DNA of 64,000 nucleotides from Timema cristinae (taxonomy: Eukaryota; Arthropoda; Insecta; Phasmatodea; Timematidae). The stretch spans positions 6,468,826 to 6,532,825 of the forward strand of contig JBCFYV010000012.1 in NCBI GenBank assembly GCA_039000515.1, read 5' to 3'. A model generated the notes under the pieces. That model did not search any database, was not told where the DNA came from, and worked only from the letters and a program-made list of their open reading frames with translations. Shown here piece after piece: positions 1 through 10,470 of this stretch (position 1 is the first letter of the stretch; each line of letters begins with the position of its first letter). Position numbers and translations under genes: made by a program.

Positions 1-82
1 TGCCCGTGGACAAAGTTACCCACCTCATGTTGACCTGGTTAGCCCGTGGACAAAGTTACTCACCTCATGTTGACCTGGTTCG
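1..82. repeat. 40 bp tandem repeat at window edge
   Basis: Two adjacent copies of a 40 bp unit starting GCCCGTGGACAAAGTTAC begin near positions 2 and 42 and differ at about one base. The first copy starts at the window edge, so this may be the right end of a longer array outside the window. The right boundary falls where the sequence changes to CGCCGGTGAAGG. No coding potential is visible. Confidence 0.7.
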
Positions 83-120
83 CCGGTGAAGGGAATCCCA
101 GAGTTCAACACCAAACAGGT

Positions 121-880
121 GTTCTGAGATGGGTTTTGTTTCTCCTAGATGGTTCCCAGCTCTCCCTCCAAGTAAACACAGATACGTGTGCTGGGAATTG
201 TACCTTCCTTATCCCTTTGTAAAAATGTGGATTGCCCGGATGGATATTTAGACGCATTCTGCAATAAGTGCGCTATTTAAGGTTAAATTAATTACTAAGT
301 CTTGTGTTAGATAACACTGTATTTAAAAAAAATAGCTCGCCGCACGTCATACATCCGTCAGGACATTCACTTGATCCACACCACTTACACCCACCCGAGA
401 TTCAAACCCCAAACTCCATCAAACCAAACCACGAGACAAACACACCATTCCATGTGCCCACCAGTGCAGCTATACTATTTAACTAAACTACATTTTAAAA
501 CATCAATTCATGATACTTTTTTTCATGTCTTAAAAATAATTTCCTTTGAAACATCCAATTTTTCAGAAATATATTAAAACAAAATGTAATATTTATCATT
601 ACATTCATGTTTGTACTGTGTTCATGTTTCTATTTTAAATTTAAATAACTATGCAAACCTGCTTGTCAATGCCTGAACTATTCTTGCCTTAATTCATTTA
701 TAGACCTACTGAAATGTATCAAATTCAAGTATCTTCATATAATTGTGGCACAAACCTGCTTCAGGTAGATCCTAAATATACCTACTGTAGCAAGCAAGGC
801 CTTGTAGAATCAGATCTCATTTAAGAACCCTTTAGAGCACGTAGGAAACAAATGTAGGGAAGTCAATATTAAGATAATTT
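121..880. other. unique AT-rich intergenic DNA
   Basis: No gene, SINE head or array is recognised here. The short ORFs at 304-577 overlap in different frames, have no recognisable motif and look like chance openings. Confidence 0.5.
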
Positions 881-883
881 TAC

Positions 884-886
<3 letters not shown>

Positions 887-951
<65 letters not shown>
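887..951. repeat. (TA)n microsatellite
   Basis: More than 30 uninterrupted TA units lie immediately left of the Helitron-like element. A shorter TA run lies at that element's other end, so the element may have inserted in a TA tract. Confidence 0.95.
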
Positions 952-953
<2 letters not shown>

Positions 954-974
954 ATACTTATAAAATTACATGTC

Positions 975-1004
975 CTGACTGACTGACTGACTGACTGACT
1001 GACT
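975..1004. repeat. (GACT)n microsatellite
   Basis: About seven GACT units occur just inside the 5' part of the Helitron-like element, at the left edge of the first internal 300 bp unit. Confidence 0.9.
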
Positions 1005-1592
1005 GATTCATCATCGCTGAGCGCAAACTATCAAGGCTACAAGCATGAAATTTGGACTGTATATTCATTTTGTTATGTAGGCACCCACTAAGAAAGGATT
1101 TTAGAAAATTCCACCCCAAAGGTGTCAAAATAGGGGATGATAATATGTATGATAATATGTATAAAAGTCCGTCATTTTGAAAGTTACATAAACAAAATTT
1201 TGTATTTCGGTTATTGACGTAAAACAAATAAATACGTGTTTCAGGAATTTTGGAAATTGTATTTAATAAGGGATGAAAAAGGGGGTGAAAGTTTGTATCG
1301 GACTGATTCATCATCGCCGAGCGCAAACTATCAAGGCTACAAGCATGAAATTCGGACTGTATATTCATTTTGTTATGTAGGCACCCACTAAGAAAGGATT
1401 TTAGAAAATTCCACCCAAAGGGATCAAAAAAGTGATGATAATATGTATGAAAAGTCCGTCATTTTGAAAGTTACATAAACAAAATTTTGTATTTCGGTTA
1501 TTGACGTAAAACAAATAATACGTGTTTCAGGAATTTTGGAAATTTTATTTAATAAGGGATGAAAAGGGGGGTGAAAGTTTGTATCGGACTTG
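1005..1592 (+). repeat. two tandem copies of a ~300 bp unit
   Basis: The segment starting GATTCATCATCGC at 1005 recurs at 1305 and runs to about 1592. Both copies contain GAGCGCAAACTATCAAGG and end in GTTTGTATCGGACT. The second copy is about 12 bp shorter through small deletions. The minus-strand ORF across this region contains the repeated peptide encoded by both units and is not evidence of a gene. Confidence 0.85.
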
Positions 1593-2089
1593 CATTATTT
1601 TTGATCTGAGGTCAAGTTATGGTCATCAACGTAACGTAATATTTTAAATTAATCTGTAAATACATATGTATATTTTCGTATTTGTATATAATCAACTTCC
1701 ACGCGAGCAAAGCCGCGGGCAACAGCTATCTAGTATATATATAATAGGTGATCAAAATCTACATCTTTCAAAAGAGATGGCAGAATGAAATATGAATTTG
1801 CGAATGAATACATTAAAACCAATTTAGTAGCCTTTTATCAACTATCAAAAAGGTTCTTCCCATAGCGATCAAAATAAAGTAGGTTATTTACACTAAAAAT
1901 TTAATACGTAATTTCTAAATACATATTTTTATTAAAATACAATTACATCTGACTTAACCTAGGACAAAAATACTTAATAATATTCATCCAAAAATAACAA
2001 CTAACTGTTCTAGCTGAGTTCGAAGAATAACCTCGATAGAAATATTAGTTTATTTAGACATGAAATCAAACCATGTTTTCTCTCTTTTT

Positions 2090-2326
2090 TTAACACCACG
2101 TCTTACTACCCGTTTGGGATATACGCTTATATACTAATTACTCAATTACTCTAATTGTTTTAGGGATTAGTAAGGCTATATTTTGTAGAAGTGTACCCGC
2201 ATCTACATGGATTGAGTGTGGAAAACCATCCTTATTAAACCCGATTGAAATTTGAACCTCGATCTTACCGTAATTGGCAGTTTAGTCTACTGCGAGAGTA
2301 GCGCCTTAGACCACGTGGCCACCGAA
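2090..2326 (-). mobile_element. SINE-1 copy (tRNA-derived SINE)
   Basis: Read on the minus strand, this has a tRNA-like head at the right end (box A TGGTCTAAGGCGC, a TACTCTCGCAGTAGACTA variable region, a box B-like GGTTC) and a tail at the left ending in GGGTAGTAAGACG. The head resembles a tRNA-Leu-type gene with a long variable arm. It is one of the better-preserved copies of the most frequent element in this window. Confidence 0.85.
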
Positions 2327-2675
2327 GCAGGTTTTCTCTCTCTTATGGTTGACAGAGCTATTTTTTTAGTTCTTTAAACTCAGTTTGAAGGTAAAATGTC
2401 ATGATGGTTAATTTACAATCCAATTTAGATAGTAAGGATCATTTTTGAACGTTATAAAAAATTATTTTAACTTTTATACAAATATCATGTGATCCGCAAC
2501 GCTAGCTATTAATGGATATCAATACCTAAAATGACATTTACTGTCAAGCGCAAAATATTATGTTTGTAATATTTATTTATATAAGCTTCTTCCTATCTAA
2601 TTCCTACTATGGTAATGTTTATAATCGTCATTTGTAGCCTAATACCTGACAAACCCAATGTAGGAAAGTTTGTTC

Positions 2676-2718
2676 TAGGCCTTGACTTAATTTAGGCTTG
2701 TACTTTAGTCAAGGCCTA
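2676..2718. repeat. 12 bp perfect inverted repeat (hairpin)
   Basis: TAGGCCTTGACT at 2676-2687 is matched exactly by AGTCAAGGCCTA at 2707-2718 across a 19-base spacer. No T-run or coding context follows, so this is not a bacterial-type terminator. It may be part of an unrecognised element. Confidence 0.75.
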
Positions 2719-3206
2719 CACCCACGTAACTTGGTTCGAGACAATTGGTAAAGTTTGATCAAGGCCCACTTGAGTCTGTGAAATATCTTGGCTCAAATTA
2801 ACCTTTGAGTCCGTAACAAACGATAAACAATACAATGTAATGGAAGAAGGATTCATTTATTATTTAAGGGCATCACCTTATTGAAGGGAAATATCTTCAC
2901 ACCGTTGTATTTCTACTTGGATTCCAGTTCTGAAGCTTCAAAACCACTAAAACTCTCCATTGCTACAGTCAAATTTAATAGAAAGGTCCTTATTGATAGC
3001 TAGATTTATTTTTTGTTTCCATGTCTCGCTGTTTTTTTATTATACACCCAGAAAAGTTAATAAATCCACTTTAATGTATTAATACATCAAGTAATGTAAG
3101 CTTCAGCTGTCATTTTTGATAAATATTATTAATACCTTTAAAATATCATCAATAAACAAGTTTTATTAAATTTGGTCACAAAAATATGTGTGTATTTTCT
3201 AAAAGG

Positions 3207-3242
3207 CCCTTTCTATGAAAATGGGATTTTTTCATAGAAGGG
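3207..3242. repeat. short inverted repeat
   Basis: CCCTTTCTATGAAAA is followed after a few bases by its near-exact complement, TTTTCATAGAAGGG. The potential stem is about 13 bp. No function is evident. Confidence 0.7.
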
Positions 3243-3290
3243 TCTGTTAATAATTTATTAAAAATTTACTTTATATGTTTAAGGAAGGTG

Positions 3291-3291
<1 letters not shown>

Positions 3292-3322
<31 letters not shown>
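3292..3322. repeat. (TA)n microsatellite
   Basis: An uninterrupted TA run of about 15 units. Confidence 0.95.
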
Positions 3323-3327
<5 letters not shown>

Positions 3328-3695
3328 GCCTTTTCTTAGATCTCACAGCAGTGGTATTTCTCTTGACACGTCGTTGAGAATATACTAATTTCACTAAATT
3401 TTAAAATTATTAAACTTATGTAAGGTTTTTAAATTCCATAAAGATATTTTAATATCTCTAGACTCAATTCAAGGGTGGACTATATTTCGAAATAATAAAA
3501 ATCTTAAATTCCGAGTGATTTCTGAACGTCTGCAACGTATCTCAGCGCTCCGGTAGGCGGTACCCTTAATATTTAAAATTGGTCCCACTCTCATCAAAGT
3601 ATTTTTATTTAGTGTATCTCTGCCTAGTCAAAGACCTGATTAGAGTTAATTTTTCTAATCCAGATGACTGAACTAATGACAGTGACCTGATAAGT

Positions 3696-3912
3696 CAACA
3701 AGGCGTTACTTTCGCAATAAGCTAGCCTGATGATGACGGGAGGTCGAGGTTTGAATCCTGGTTGAGTCTGCTGAGGGTGTTTTTTCATAAAATTGTTTTT
3801 CGTTCTCTTTCAACGTAAATTTGGGTAGATTACTTCTAAAATGCTTTCTTCCTAATCCCTACCTAATTTGATAATTATCAGATATGCATACAACCTGAAC
3901 AGGTAGTAAGCT
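3696..3912 (+). mobile_element. SINE-1 copy, diverged
   Basis: The head includes the box B region GGTCGAGGTTTGAATCCTGG. It is followed by the family body and a tail ACCTGAACAGGTAGTAAG. The box A part is degraded. Confidence 0.7.
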
Positions 3913-4778
3913 GAGGGAACTGAATGATTATTGTTAGGAAACACCGTTATCATTATCTCGTTTTTGTGTGGTCAATCTCCCCTCAAATACCAGAGAAGTA
4001 TCACAACACTGGTTATTTGATGTTTCCAGTAGCTCTTTCTTACACCAACAAACACCTTCAGACATCACTGAAAGCGAGGATATTTGGCAACAGTTAACTA
4101 GAACGTGCGACGATAAATATTATATCCGTAATACCTGCAGTTCCCTCAGCAATGTTATTGGGTGTAATGTAGGCCTATACCTTTCTCTCTGACTAATAAG
4201 GAATATTAAACCGCTAAAGGTCATCCATCTGTCACTAAATAATATAAAAGTTACAGCCACTTTGTCTAACGTACTACATATCTGACAGCTAGAAAAAGGT
4301 AGTAGTAGATCTTCATTCACGTGTTCATATGTAAGGTCACGTGATCCTAAGCTGTTACTTTTAATTATATTATCATTACCAATAATATTATCAATAGCAC
4401 TAATAATAGGCTATAGTAAAATTCTATCAAATCTCAATGCAAAAGATAAATTTGTATTTCTAAAAATTACATCTACTTTAAAAGAAATAATAATTAATCA
4501 TTGTATGTTTGTCCGTGTATGTGTGTGTCGGCGCCATAGCTCTAAGGCCACAAGGCCTAAGAACTAGACAAATCTATTCGCCTGGTGTTATATGTGATTA
4601 TGGAATGACAAATCAAAAGTTAGATTACGTGTCAAATTTATTAATAAATAATGGCTATAATATTAAAAATATCTTTTTTTTTAAGGACAAGACAATGCTG
4701 ATTTTTAAGGTTCCAATACAATGTATTCATGAATTTGAATTTTTTTATTTTTCTATACAATATGACAGATGGCAGTTA
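3913..4778. other. unique AT-rich DNA
   Basis: Only short ORFs (up to 91 codons) are found, without recognisable motifs or splice context. No repeat family is recognised. Confidence 0.5.
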
Positions 4779-4779
4779 G

Positions 4780-5062
4780 ATTAAGGTATCACGCTCATAT
4801 GATAAGGTTTACGTGACTGGGGCCAGGGTCCGAATCTTGGCCGGATGCAGGTTATTAAGACGGTACAATATTTGTTTGTACTATCCCGCATATTTAAACT
4901 AAAGGAGTTGGAAAAATGAAGATAAGAATAGATAAATTGTACATGCATTTGTGAGGAGGAAAAGTGAAATGCCATTGAGGACAAACCATCTTCAGTAGGT
5001 CTACACCCAGCCAAGATTTGAACCCCGACCTCTTCATCACTGGAAAACCAAACTAGACGAAA
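4780..5062. mobile_element. two SINE-1 fragments in opposite orientation
   Basis: A plus-strand head remnant with box B-like GGGTCCGAATCTTGGCC (near 4826-4846) is followed by a minus-strand remnant with the body motif TTTGTGAGGAGGAAAAGTG and a head part ending near 5045. Together they form a head-out inverted pair. Both are diverged. Confidence 0.55.
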
Positions 5063-5189
5063 CTGATATCTTATCTCCCCAAAGTCTTCACCAATTTAAT
5101 TAAAGTAATAATAATAGTATTTTTTTAATAAAACATTTTCAAGAAACTCAAAAAAGGGCGCATAGAACATATATTTTAACCAAAGGTCG

Positions 5190-5340
5190 CAACACACTTC
5201 ATAAGGCTGTTGTTGAAGGCAACCTACTGAGGGAGAGGGGAACAGTGGACCCCACTTATCTCGCGCACTTTTACTTCCTTACGACGCTGACGTCACTCGA
5301 CATTCGTCATCTAAGTGAACTAATCCTTATCTCTAACAAC
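5190..5340. promoter_or_regulatory. GC-richer island with CRE palindrome
   Basis: A perfect TGACGTCA (the CREB/ATF core site) lies at 5288-5295 within a short island that is less AT-rich than its surroundings. No open reading frame follows. The site may be fortuitous; promoter activity is only a possibility. Confidence 0.2.
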
Positions 5341-5462
5341 AAGTTATGCTGAAAATATACTGAAAGGAAGAACAAAAAGACTGTGCAAATGAGTGTGTGA
5401 TTTATTTAGTTGTGCGATATTATTAATGGAAACGTTTCTACGCATTAATTACACATTAACCC

Positions 5463-5714
5463 ACTTCGGTAACCACGTGGTCTAATGTGCAATTAACATG
5501 TTGGACTAAACTGCTGATTAAGGGGAGATCAAGGTTCGTATCTCGGTCGGGTGTAAGCCCTATTGAGTTTTTTCTAAAATGATTTTCCACTCTCCCTTCA
5601 CGCAAATTCAGGTACACTTCCTTTCAATATAACCTTCTTAATCCCTAAAGCTATTGGCATAATTAGTACATAAGCGTATAGCCTGAACGGTAGTAAGTAA
5701 GACGAGGTACTAAA
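5463..5714 (+). mobile_element. SINE-1 copy
   Basis: The head reads GGTAACCACGTGGTCTAATG (box A) then GATCAAGGTTCGTATCTCGG (box B). The body contains TTTTCCACTCTCCCTTCACG, and the tail GCCTGAACGGTAGTAAG has a small local duplication (TAGTAAGTAAGACG). Confidence 0.85.
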
Positions 5715-5756
5715 GAAATTAAAAAATGCTATATTAACTTAACCTAAACTTCAATA

Positions 5757-5968
5757 TGTGAGCTCTATGACTAGATGACAAGCTTATGTAGTTTGGTTCG
5801 CCAGTGATGGGGAGGTCAGGGTTAAAATCCTGGTTGGATGGATTTATGATTTATTTAATAATCTTCTCCTTTCTCGCAAATGTGGGTGCACTTGTTCTAA
5901 AATCATATCATCCTCATTAATACTTTCTAATATGTGTATAGACTGGACGAATAGTAAGACGCGTTGTA
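5757..5968 (+). mobile_element. SINE-1 copy, diverged
   Basis: It lies about 45 bp after another SINE-1 in the same orientation. The head contains GGGGAGGTCAGGGTTAAAAT and the tail contains GACTGGACGAATAGTAAGACG. Box A is poorly kept. Confidence 0.65.
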
Positions 5969-6027
5969 CAAACATTTTTTTAAAACTTGCATTCATAAAA
6001 TCTCCCAGTTTACCCTTGTTTTTTTCG

Positions 6028-6240
6028 CTGTGGCTTGGTGCCCGTTTGGAATATGCATTTAAACATTAATAACGCTAATGGGGTAAGGTTAAGGAAGGTA
6101 TAATTTATAGTAAACTTACTCACATTTAAGTGGAGGGGGAATGAGGAAAATAATACCTTCAACACACCTCCCCAAAATTCAAACCTTAACCTCCACGTGA
6201 TCAAAAAACCAGGCTACAGTCAAATCTCTTAGCAACGGCC
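6028..6240 (-). mobile_element. SINE-1 copy, degraded
   Basis: The tail remnant TGGTGCCCGTTTGGAATATG is at the left and a head remnant ending GCAACGGCCACTTTC is at the right, with the family body GTAAACTTACTCACATTTAAG between them. Three SINE-1 copies therefore sit within 800 bp. Confidence 0.6.
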
Positions 6241-6286
6241 ACTTTCCGGGATCAAAACAAGTATGTTATTTGGATATAGATATATC

Positions 6287-6311
6287 ATATATATATATAT
6301 ATATATATATA
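6287..6311. repeat. (TA)n microsatellite
   Basis: A TA run flanked by TATA-like imperfect units. Confidence 0.9.
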
Positions 6312-7349
6312 ATCATAGTACTTGACACATCTCAATATATAAAAATCTATATAATGTGGATAATAACTACAACACTCTAATTACTGCATTGTGCAGTATT
6401 GTATGCAGGATAATAATTATGGCAAGTGACTGTAAGCCTATATGTGTCGTACCGAAGAGGGGAGGCAGTATTGCTCTGTTCACGCGACATTCCTACAGTA
6501 AAATACTGTATATGGACTGGCGTTTTCAACTTTTGTTCTATGTTTAGGGATTTGTACGCATACATCTACGTCTCTAGCAGTGCCCGTGTCCGTTATTGGG
6601 AAGTCGATTCACCCTAAGAGCCCATTCTATTTTGTCAAGGAAATTTTAACTGTCCGTTATAAAAAATAATCCACTATTGAGAGATGTCCGTTAAGGGAGA
6701 TTTCACTGTATATGAGACTTACATTTAGACTTCGTATCCATAAATATGGGTACATTTTTTTATCAGTGCAAAGTGATACTGGTACACCTGTTTCAAGATT
6801 GGTGGGAAAAAACCAACATGTCTGTTATTAAATTGTGTCATAATCTTGAGGGTCTATTGTGTTGAAGGGGTTGATGTTGAAGGTTGACCATTTAACACAT
6901 AATTAAAGAGACAAGGAATGTGAGATTAGTTGAGTTTCAAACTTGAAATGATTCTGACGTTGATGACCGTGACACGATACTTCTCTTCGTGTGGCTCCAA
7001 GGATTCACTTCCTCGAACCACGATCATTTATCACTTCTCGCCTGAGTTATGAAACTTCCAACTTGTCGAAAATATCTTCTTGGGAAATAAAGGTTATGGC
7101 ACTTGTTATTTGTTGGTTCGAAAACCAGGTTTGACTTTAGTTTTGCACTTGTGACCAATAACAACCTGATGAGATTTGCCTGTCGGGTATACATGTTTTT
7201 GTTTATTTACCACGCGTCTTACGTCCTTTTCAAGCCATCCGAACCAAATATTAATTTGATATCAAAGCATGAACATTACTGGATTTACAGAAGGGCTCGG
7301 GGGTTCATAGCCCAGGGCGGAAAAATCATAAGGAGAGGCCAATTGTATA

Positions 7350-7382
<33 letters not shown>

Positions 7383-7720
7383 AAAGTTTACACTTTCGAT
7401 CTCTTTTAATTATTGAAGTTATACTTCTTTAGGCGCGTTATGAAAAAATGATGAGAGTGAAATTTTAAGATGCGCGCGCATCACTGTAACACAAAAGTAA
7501 CAGGTTGAAGCTAAACCGCTCACTAAGTCTCGAAAAAAAAATGCTACCAACAAAATAGAAATAGAACCTCTGTTAGTCACGCATGTTGGTACGCTCGTCG
7601 CCTCTGATCACTGTTTTCATATATATAATATTTATCCACATGTTTCTCGTTTCTACATTCACACCACGTGTTTTAGTTTCATACAAGTGCGAATTATATA
7701 TGTGCTAATAAATTATATTC
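6312..7720. other. unique DNA without recognised gene
   Basis: Several overlapping 60-110 codon ORFs lie on both strands (6356-6617 and 7103-7432). None shows a domain, and the 3' part of the last one is encoded by the (TA)n run at about 7345-7382. A small ordinary gene cannot be excluded, but nothing supports one. Confidence 0.45.
7345..7382. repeat. (TA)n microsatellite
   Basis: An interrupted TA tract inside a chance ORF. Confidence 0.9.
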
Positions 7721-8590
7721 AGTAGTGATTTAAATTGAATATTTTGATTAATATTATTTACTATTCGTAAATATTAGTGAAAAAATTGTGCTTATAGACT
7801 TTTTCAAGTGCTACAATATAATTGAGGTTAACTATCCGTATGTATTATTTATTGATATAAATTTAAAAAAAATTGTATTTATTTATATTATTAGTTTAAA
7901 GTTTAAGTTCCATTAATAAAACATTAATGTTTATAGAAACTTTAAAACTTATTTTAAAGTTTTACTAAGTGCCATATCTAGTGACGAGATGTCTTTGGAC
8001 TTGGAGGAATACAAACCTCTTTGGATCTAGACGAAGATTACACTGTTCGTAGTTTTGTTTTATAATAATGCAAGAAATGCCATTGCGTTGTTTGAATGTA
8101 AAAATCCAACAATAAAAGGTACGTAATTGCTTTGTTGACACTTATCTAAATTGAAACAAATTTTGTGCTTGACATACGTTTTGTTATTTTAATTAATTCA
8201 TTATTAATTGGAGTACAGTTATGTAGCTAATTGTATTTTAAGCCAATTCAATAATATGCCGCCATTTAAATTTATTGAAGTGACAATCATGATTTAATAG
8301 TTGCGCCTACTCTTGAGTGGTGGCAAATAAAAGGCGCAACTTTGCTCTCAAATTGCGCCTGCTCCTTTTAGTGAATAGGGATTTGGAACATATTTCAAAC
8401 TTGCGCTGGCGCAACTATTTGCTCCCTTTGGTGAATCCAGGCCCAGTAGTGATTTAAATTGAATATTTTGATTAATATTATTTACTATTCTTAAATATTA
8501 GTGAAAAAAATTGTGCTTATAGACTTTTTCAAGTGCTCCAATATAATTGAGGTTAACTATCCGTATGTAGTATTTATTGATATAAATTAA
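7721..8590. repeat. ~145 bp direct repeats flanking a transposon fragment
   Basis: The sequence AGTAGTGATTTAAATTGAAT and about 125 further bases at 7721-7867 recur nearly unchanged at 8445-8590. The second copy begins at the terminal bases of the transposon fragment at 7868-8444. The repeats are far longer than a transposase target-site duplication, so a tandem duplication or repair event is more likely. Confidence 0.8.
7868..8444 (+). mobile_element. 5'-truncated GGGCCTG-ended DNA transposon (copy 1)
   Basis: The fragment aligns along its whole length with the right part of the element at 60314-61923, for example CAAACCTCTTTGGATC and GAGTGGTGGCAAATAAAA. Its right end GGTGAATCCAGGCCC is the terminal inverted repeat of that element. 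The left end and any transposase are missing. The superfamily is not determined. Confidence 0.75.
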
Positions 8591-8599
8591 AATATTATT

Positions 8600-9900
8600 A
8601 TTTAACATAATTAATACTAAATATTATTAAATTATTTTTTATTTTTTAATGATGCCAAAGAAGTATAACTTCTCACGCGCGTACATAAGTACACACACCC
8701 ATTTTTATTTTACAAACACATACTCTAGCTCCCGCGATGGAAGTGTAAGAGCCGTGGTATAAACTATTGGGTGTCCGTGGTCCGTCACCCTGCTGCCCTG
8801 CATCCCTATTAGAGCATTCCCCCCCCCCACCCTTTGTTTGGACTGAGGATATGAATGTCTGAAAGGTTTCCTGAGTTCAGAAGGGGGGGAGGGGGTAGGA
8901 AGGGTTGGCAAGATTTGAGTAGCCCCTAGGTGACAACAATATAAATCACCCACTGAGCATGAGGAAGGTCATTTCAACAGTCATCTGAATAGAGAATAGG
9001 AACATCCCAATTTAAAATCATTGTTTGGTACATCATTCAGAGTGTCCCATGGAGGGATTTTAACCTAGTAGCCCTGACCTCCTATAGTTAGAGAACACTA
9101 CTTTCCTCAACCCCATTAAAACGTGGATTGCCGGTACGCTTAGTACTGTGAGACACGCAAAAAAAACAACCCATAAACTATATTACTCTTTTGGTGAAGT
9201 CGAGACGTGAAATATTTTTTTGAATAGTATCAACATATTTTGTCAGAGATAATATAGCTTGATCCACTCGTTTTCCGAAAATAGAGAGCAAAATCTGCTT
9301 GAGTGGCGCAGAAATTCACTCGCTGTATCTTGACCCATGATGCATTGCAACGCGAATTTAAAACAGCTGATTATCAACATATTTTATTTTCCTTATAACG
9401 CTGTGCATACATCGATTCACACGCTTTACATTAACTGGTTATTTAAAATCTCCTCACAAAGGCAAACGAAGCTGTCTGCTAACTTCTGGCTGTACAGCGC
9501 ATGCGTTGTCAAATGCTCATTCGCACTGGTTTGAGATGGTTGGTTCTCCTATGCCGAACATCTCAGACAGAGCGGACAAAGTAGAGATGAGTTGAACTTT
9601 AGCGGAAAACCTCACACTAATATTGCGGAAATCTTGTGATTGGCTAGAATTCATTACGTGACTACTTTTTTTGTTCTGCGCTAGGGTTTTGATGAACGTG
9701 TGATTCCACAGAAATAATAATCCGTGATTTTTAAAAAACTTGTTCGCACTGTGGAAAATGTTCAGAAACATTTTAAATGTTTAAAAAAAAGTTCTGTTAA
9801 GAGTTTTCAATGCATACGACAAGTATAAAAAAATGGTCGATCACTAGATTCAGAAAATTAAGTTAAACCTATCTACTTAAGCAATATTTTATTCAGTTTG
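8600..9900. other. unique DNA, partly GC-richer
   Basis: Near 8815-8905 there are C/G homopolymer-rich runs. At about 9290-9660 a less AT-rich stretch contains GCGCATGCGTTG and a CCAAT-type ATTGGCT on the plus strand near 9640. Short ORFs at 9337-9534 (plus) and 9517-9771 (minus) carry no recognised domain. This could be a promoter region or an old transposon; neither can be shown. Confidence 0.35.
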
Positions 9901-9959
9901 TCCAATAAATGTAATAACTCCTTGAATTTGAAAAAGTATTTTTGAAAACTTTGTTGGAA

Positions 9960-10470
9960 TGGAGGTTATGAGGTCGCGTGTATGAGTGGTGTGTAGACGG
10001 CCAAGGCGCCAACCTACGATGGCGCCACAAGTGTACCGTGTGTTCACCTAGCCGCTAATTAAGACATCCATCAGTCACCGCAAGCAACGCACCGACACCA
10101 GTGCGCAAAAAAAGAATGGCAGAGGAGAGGCGGTGAAGAGCAAGGGAGACACACACACACACACGGCGGGATAAAGTAATAAGCCGGGCGTGATAAATAC
10201 TGAGCCGGAGAAAACTTAAACTGTCACGCACATGTAATTGTGTACAGACGATCACAAATATCAGTGTCGGGACTTTCAAAGCCCGTCATGTCTCAGTAAA
10301 AGGTAAAATGGTCGATATACAGAGTGAGCGCATCGTTTCTTCACTGTGTTTCTCTTACATCGCGGTTCTAAAACCTGCCACGTAGTACATCACCTTCAAT
10401 ATAGCTTGGATAGTCCTGCTCGTCTCCGTTATCATGGCATACCATCAGGTGAGCTGGTGACTTGAGGCGC
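9960..10470 (+). other. GC-richer island with possible 5' exon
   Basis: The island contains GGCGCC twice (near 10005-10026), a (CA)n run at 10148-10166, and an ATG at 10434 giving Met-Ala-Tyr-His-Gln before CAG|GTGAGC at 10449, a near-consensus splice donor. A TATA-like AATATAGC lies about 35 bases before the ATG. This would fit a first coding exon of a gene running rightwards, but no acceptor-bounded second exon with a recognisable protein was found, so it remains a suggestion. Confidence 0.2.

Larger units (their letters stand above)
952..1733 (+). mobile_element. nonautonomous Helitron-like element
   Basis: The element begins TCTATACTTATAAAATTA and ends GCGGGCAACAGCTATCTAG followed by T, between TA tracts. 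A 5' TC, a 3' CTAG and an A/T insertion site fit the Helitron pattern, and the GCCGCGGGC just inside the 3' end could form the short hairpin expected there. Inside is a (GACT)n run and two copies of a ~300 bp unit. No Rep/helicase ORF is present, so it would depend on a partner. An alternative is another short interspersed element with similar ends. Confidence 0.5.
2327..3690. other. unique AT-rich DNA with two small hairpins
   Basis: No gene is recognised. The stretch contains a perfect 12 bp inverted repeat (2676-2687 and 2707-2718, GGCCTTGACT type), a second inverted repeat at 3207-3242, and a (TA)n run at 3292-3322. Confidence 0.5.

Noticed and set aside
958..1368. 136-codon minus-strand ORF
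   Set aside because: It lies in the Helitron-like element and contains the same peptide twice because of the 300 bp duplication. It has no known domain.
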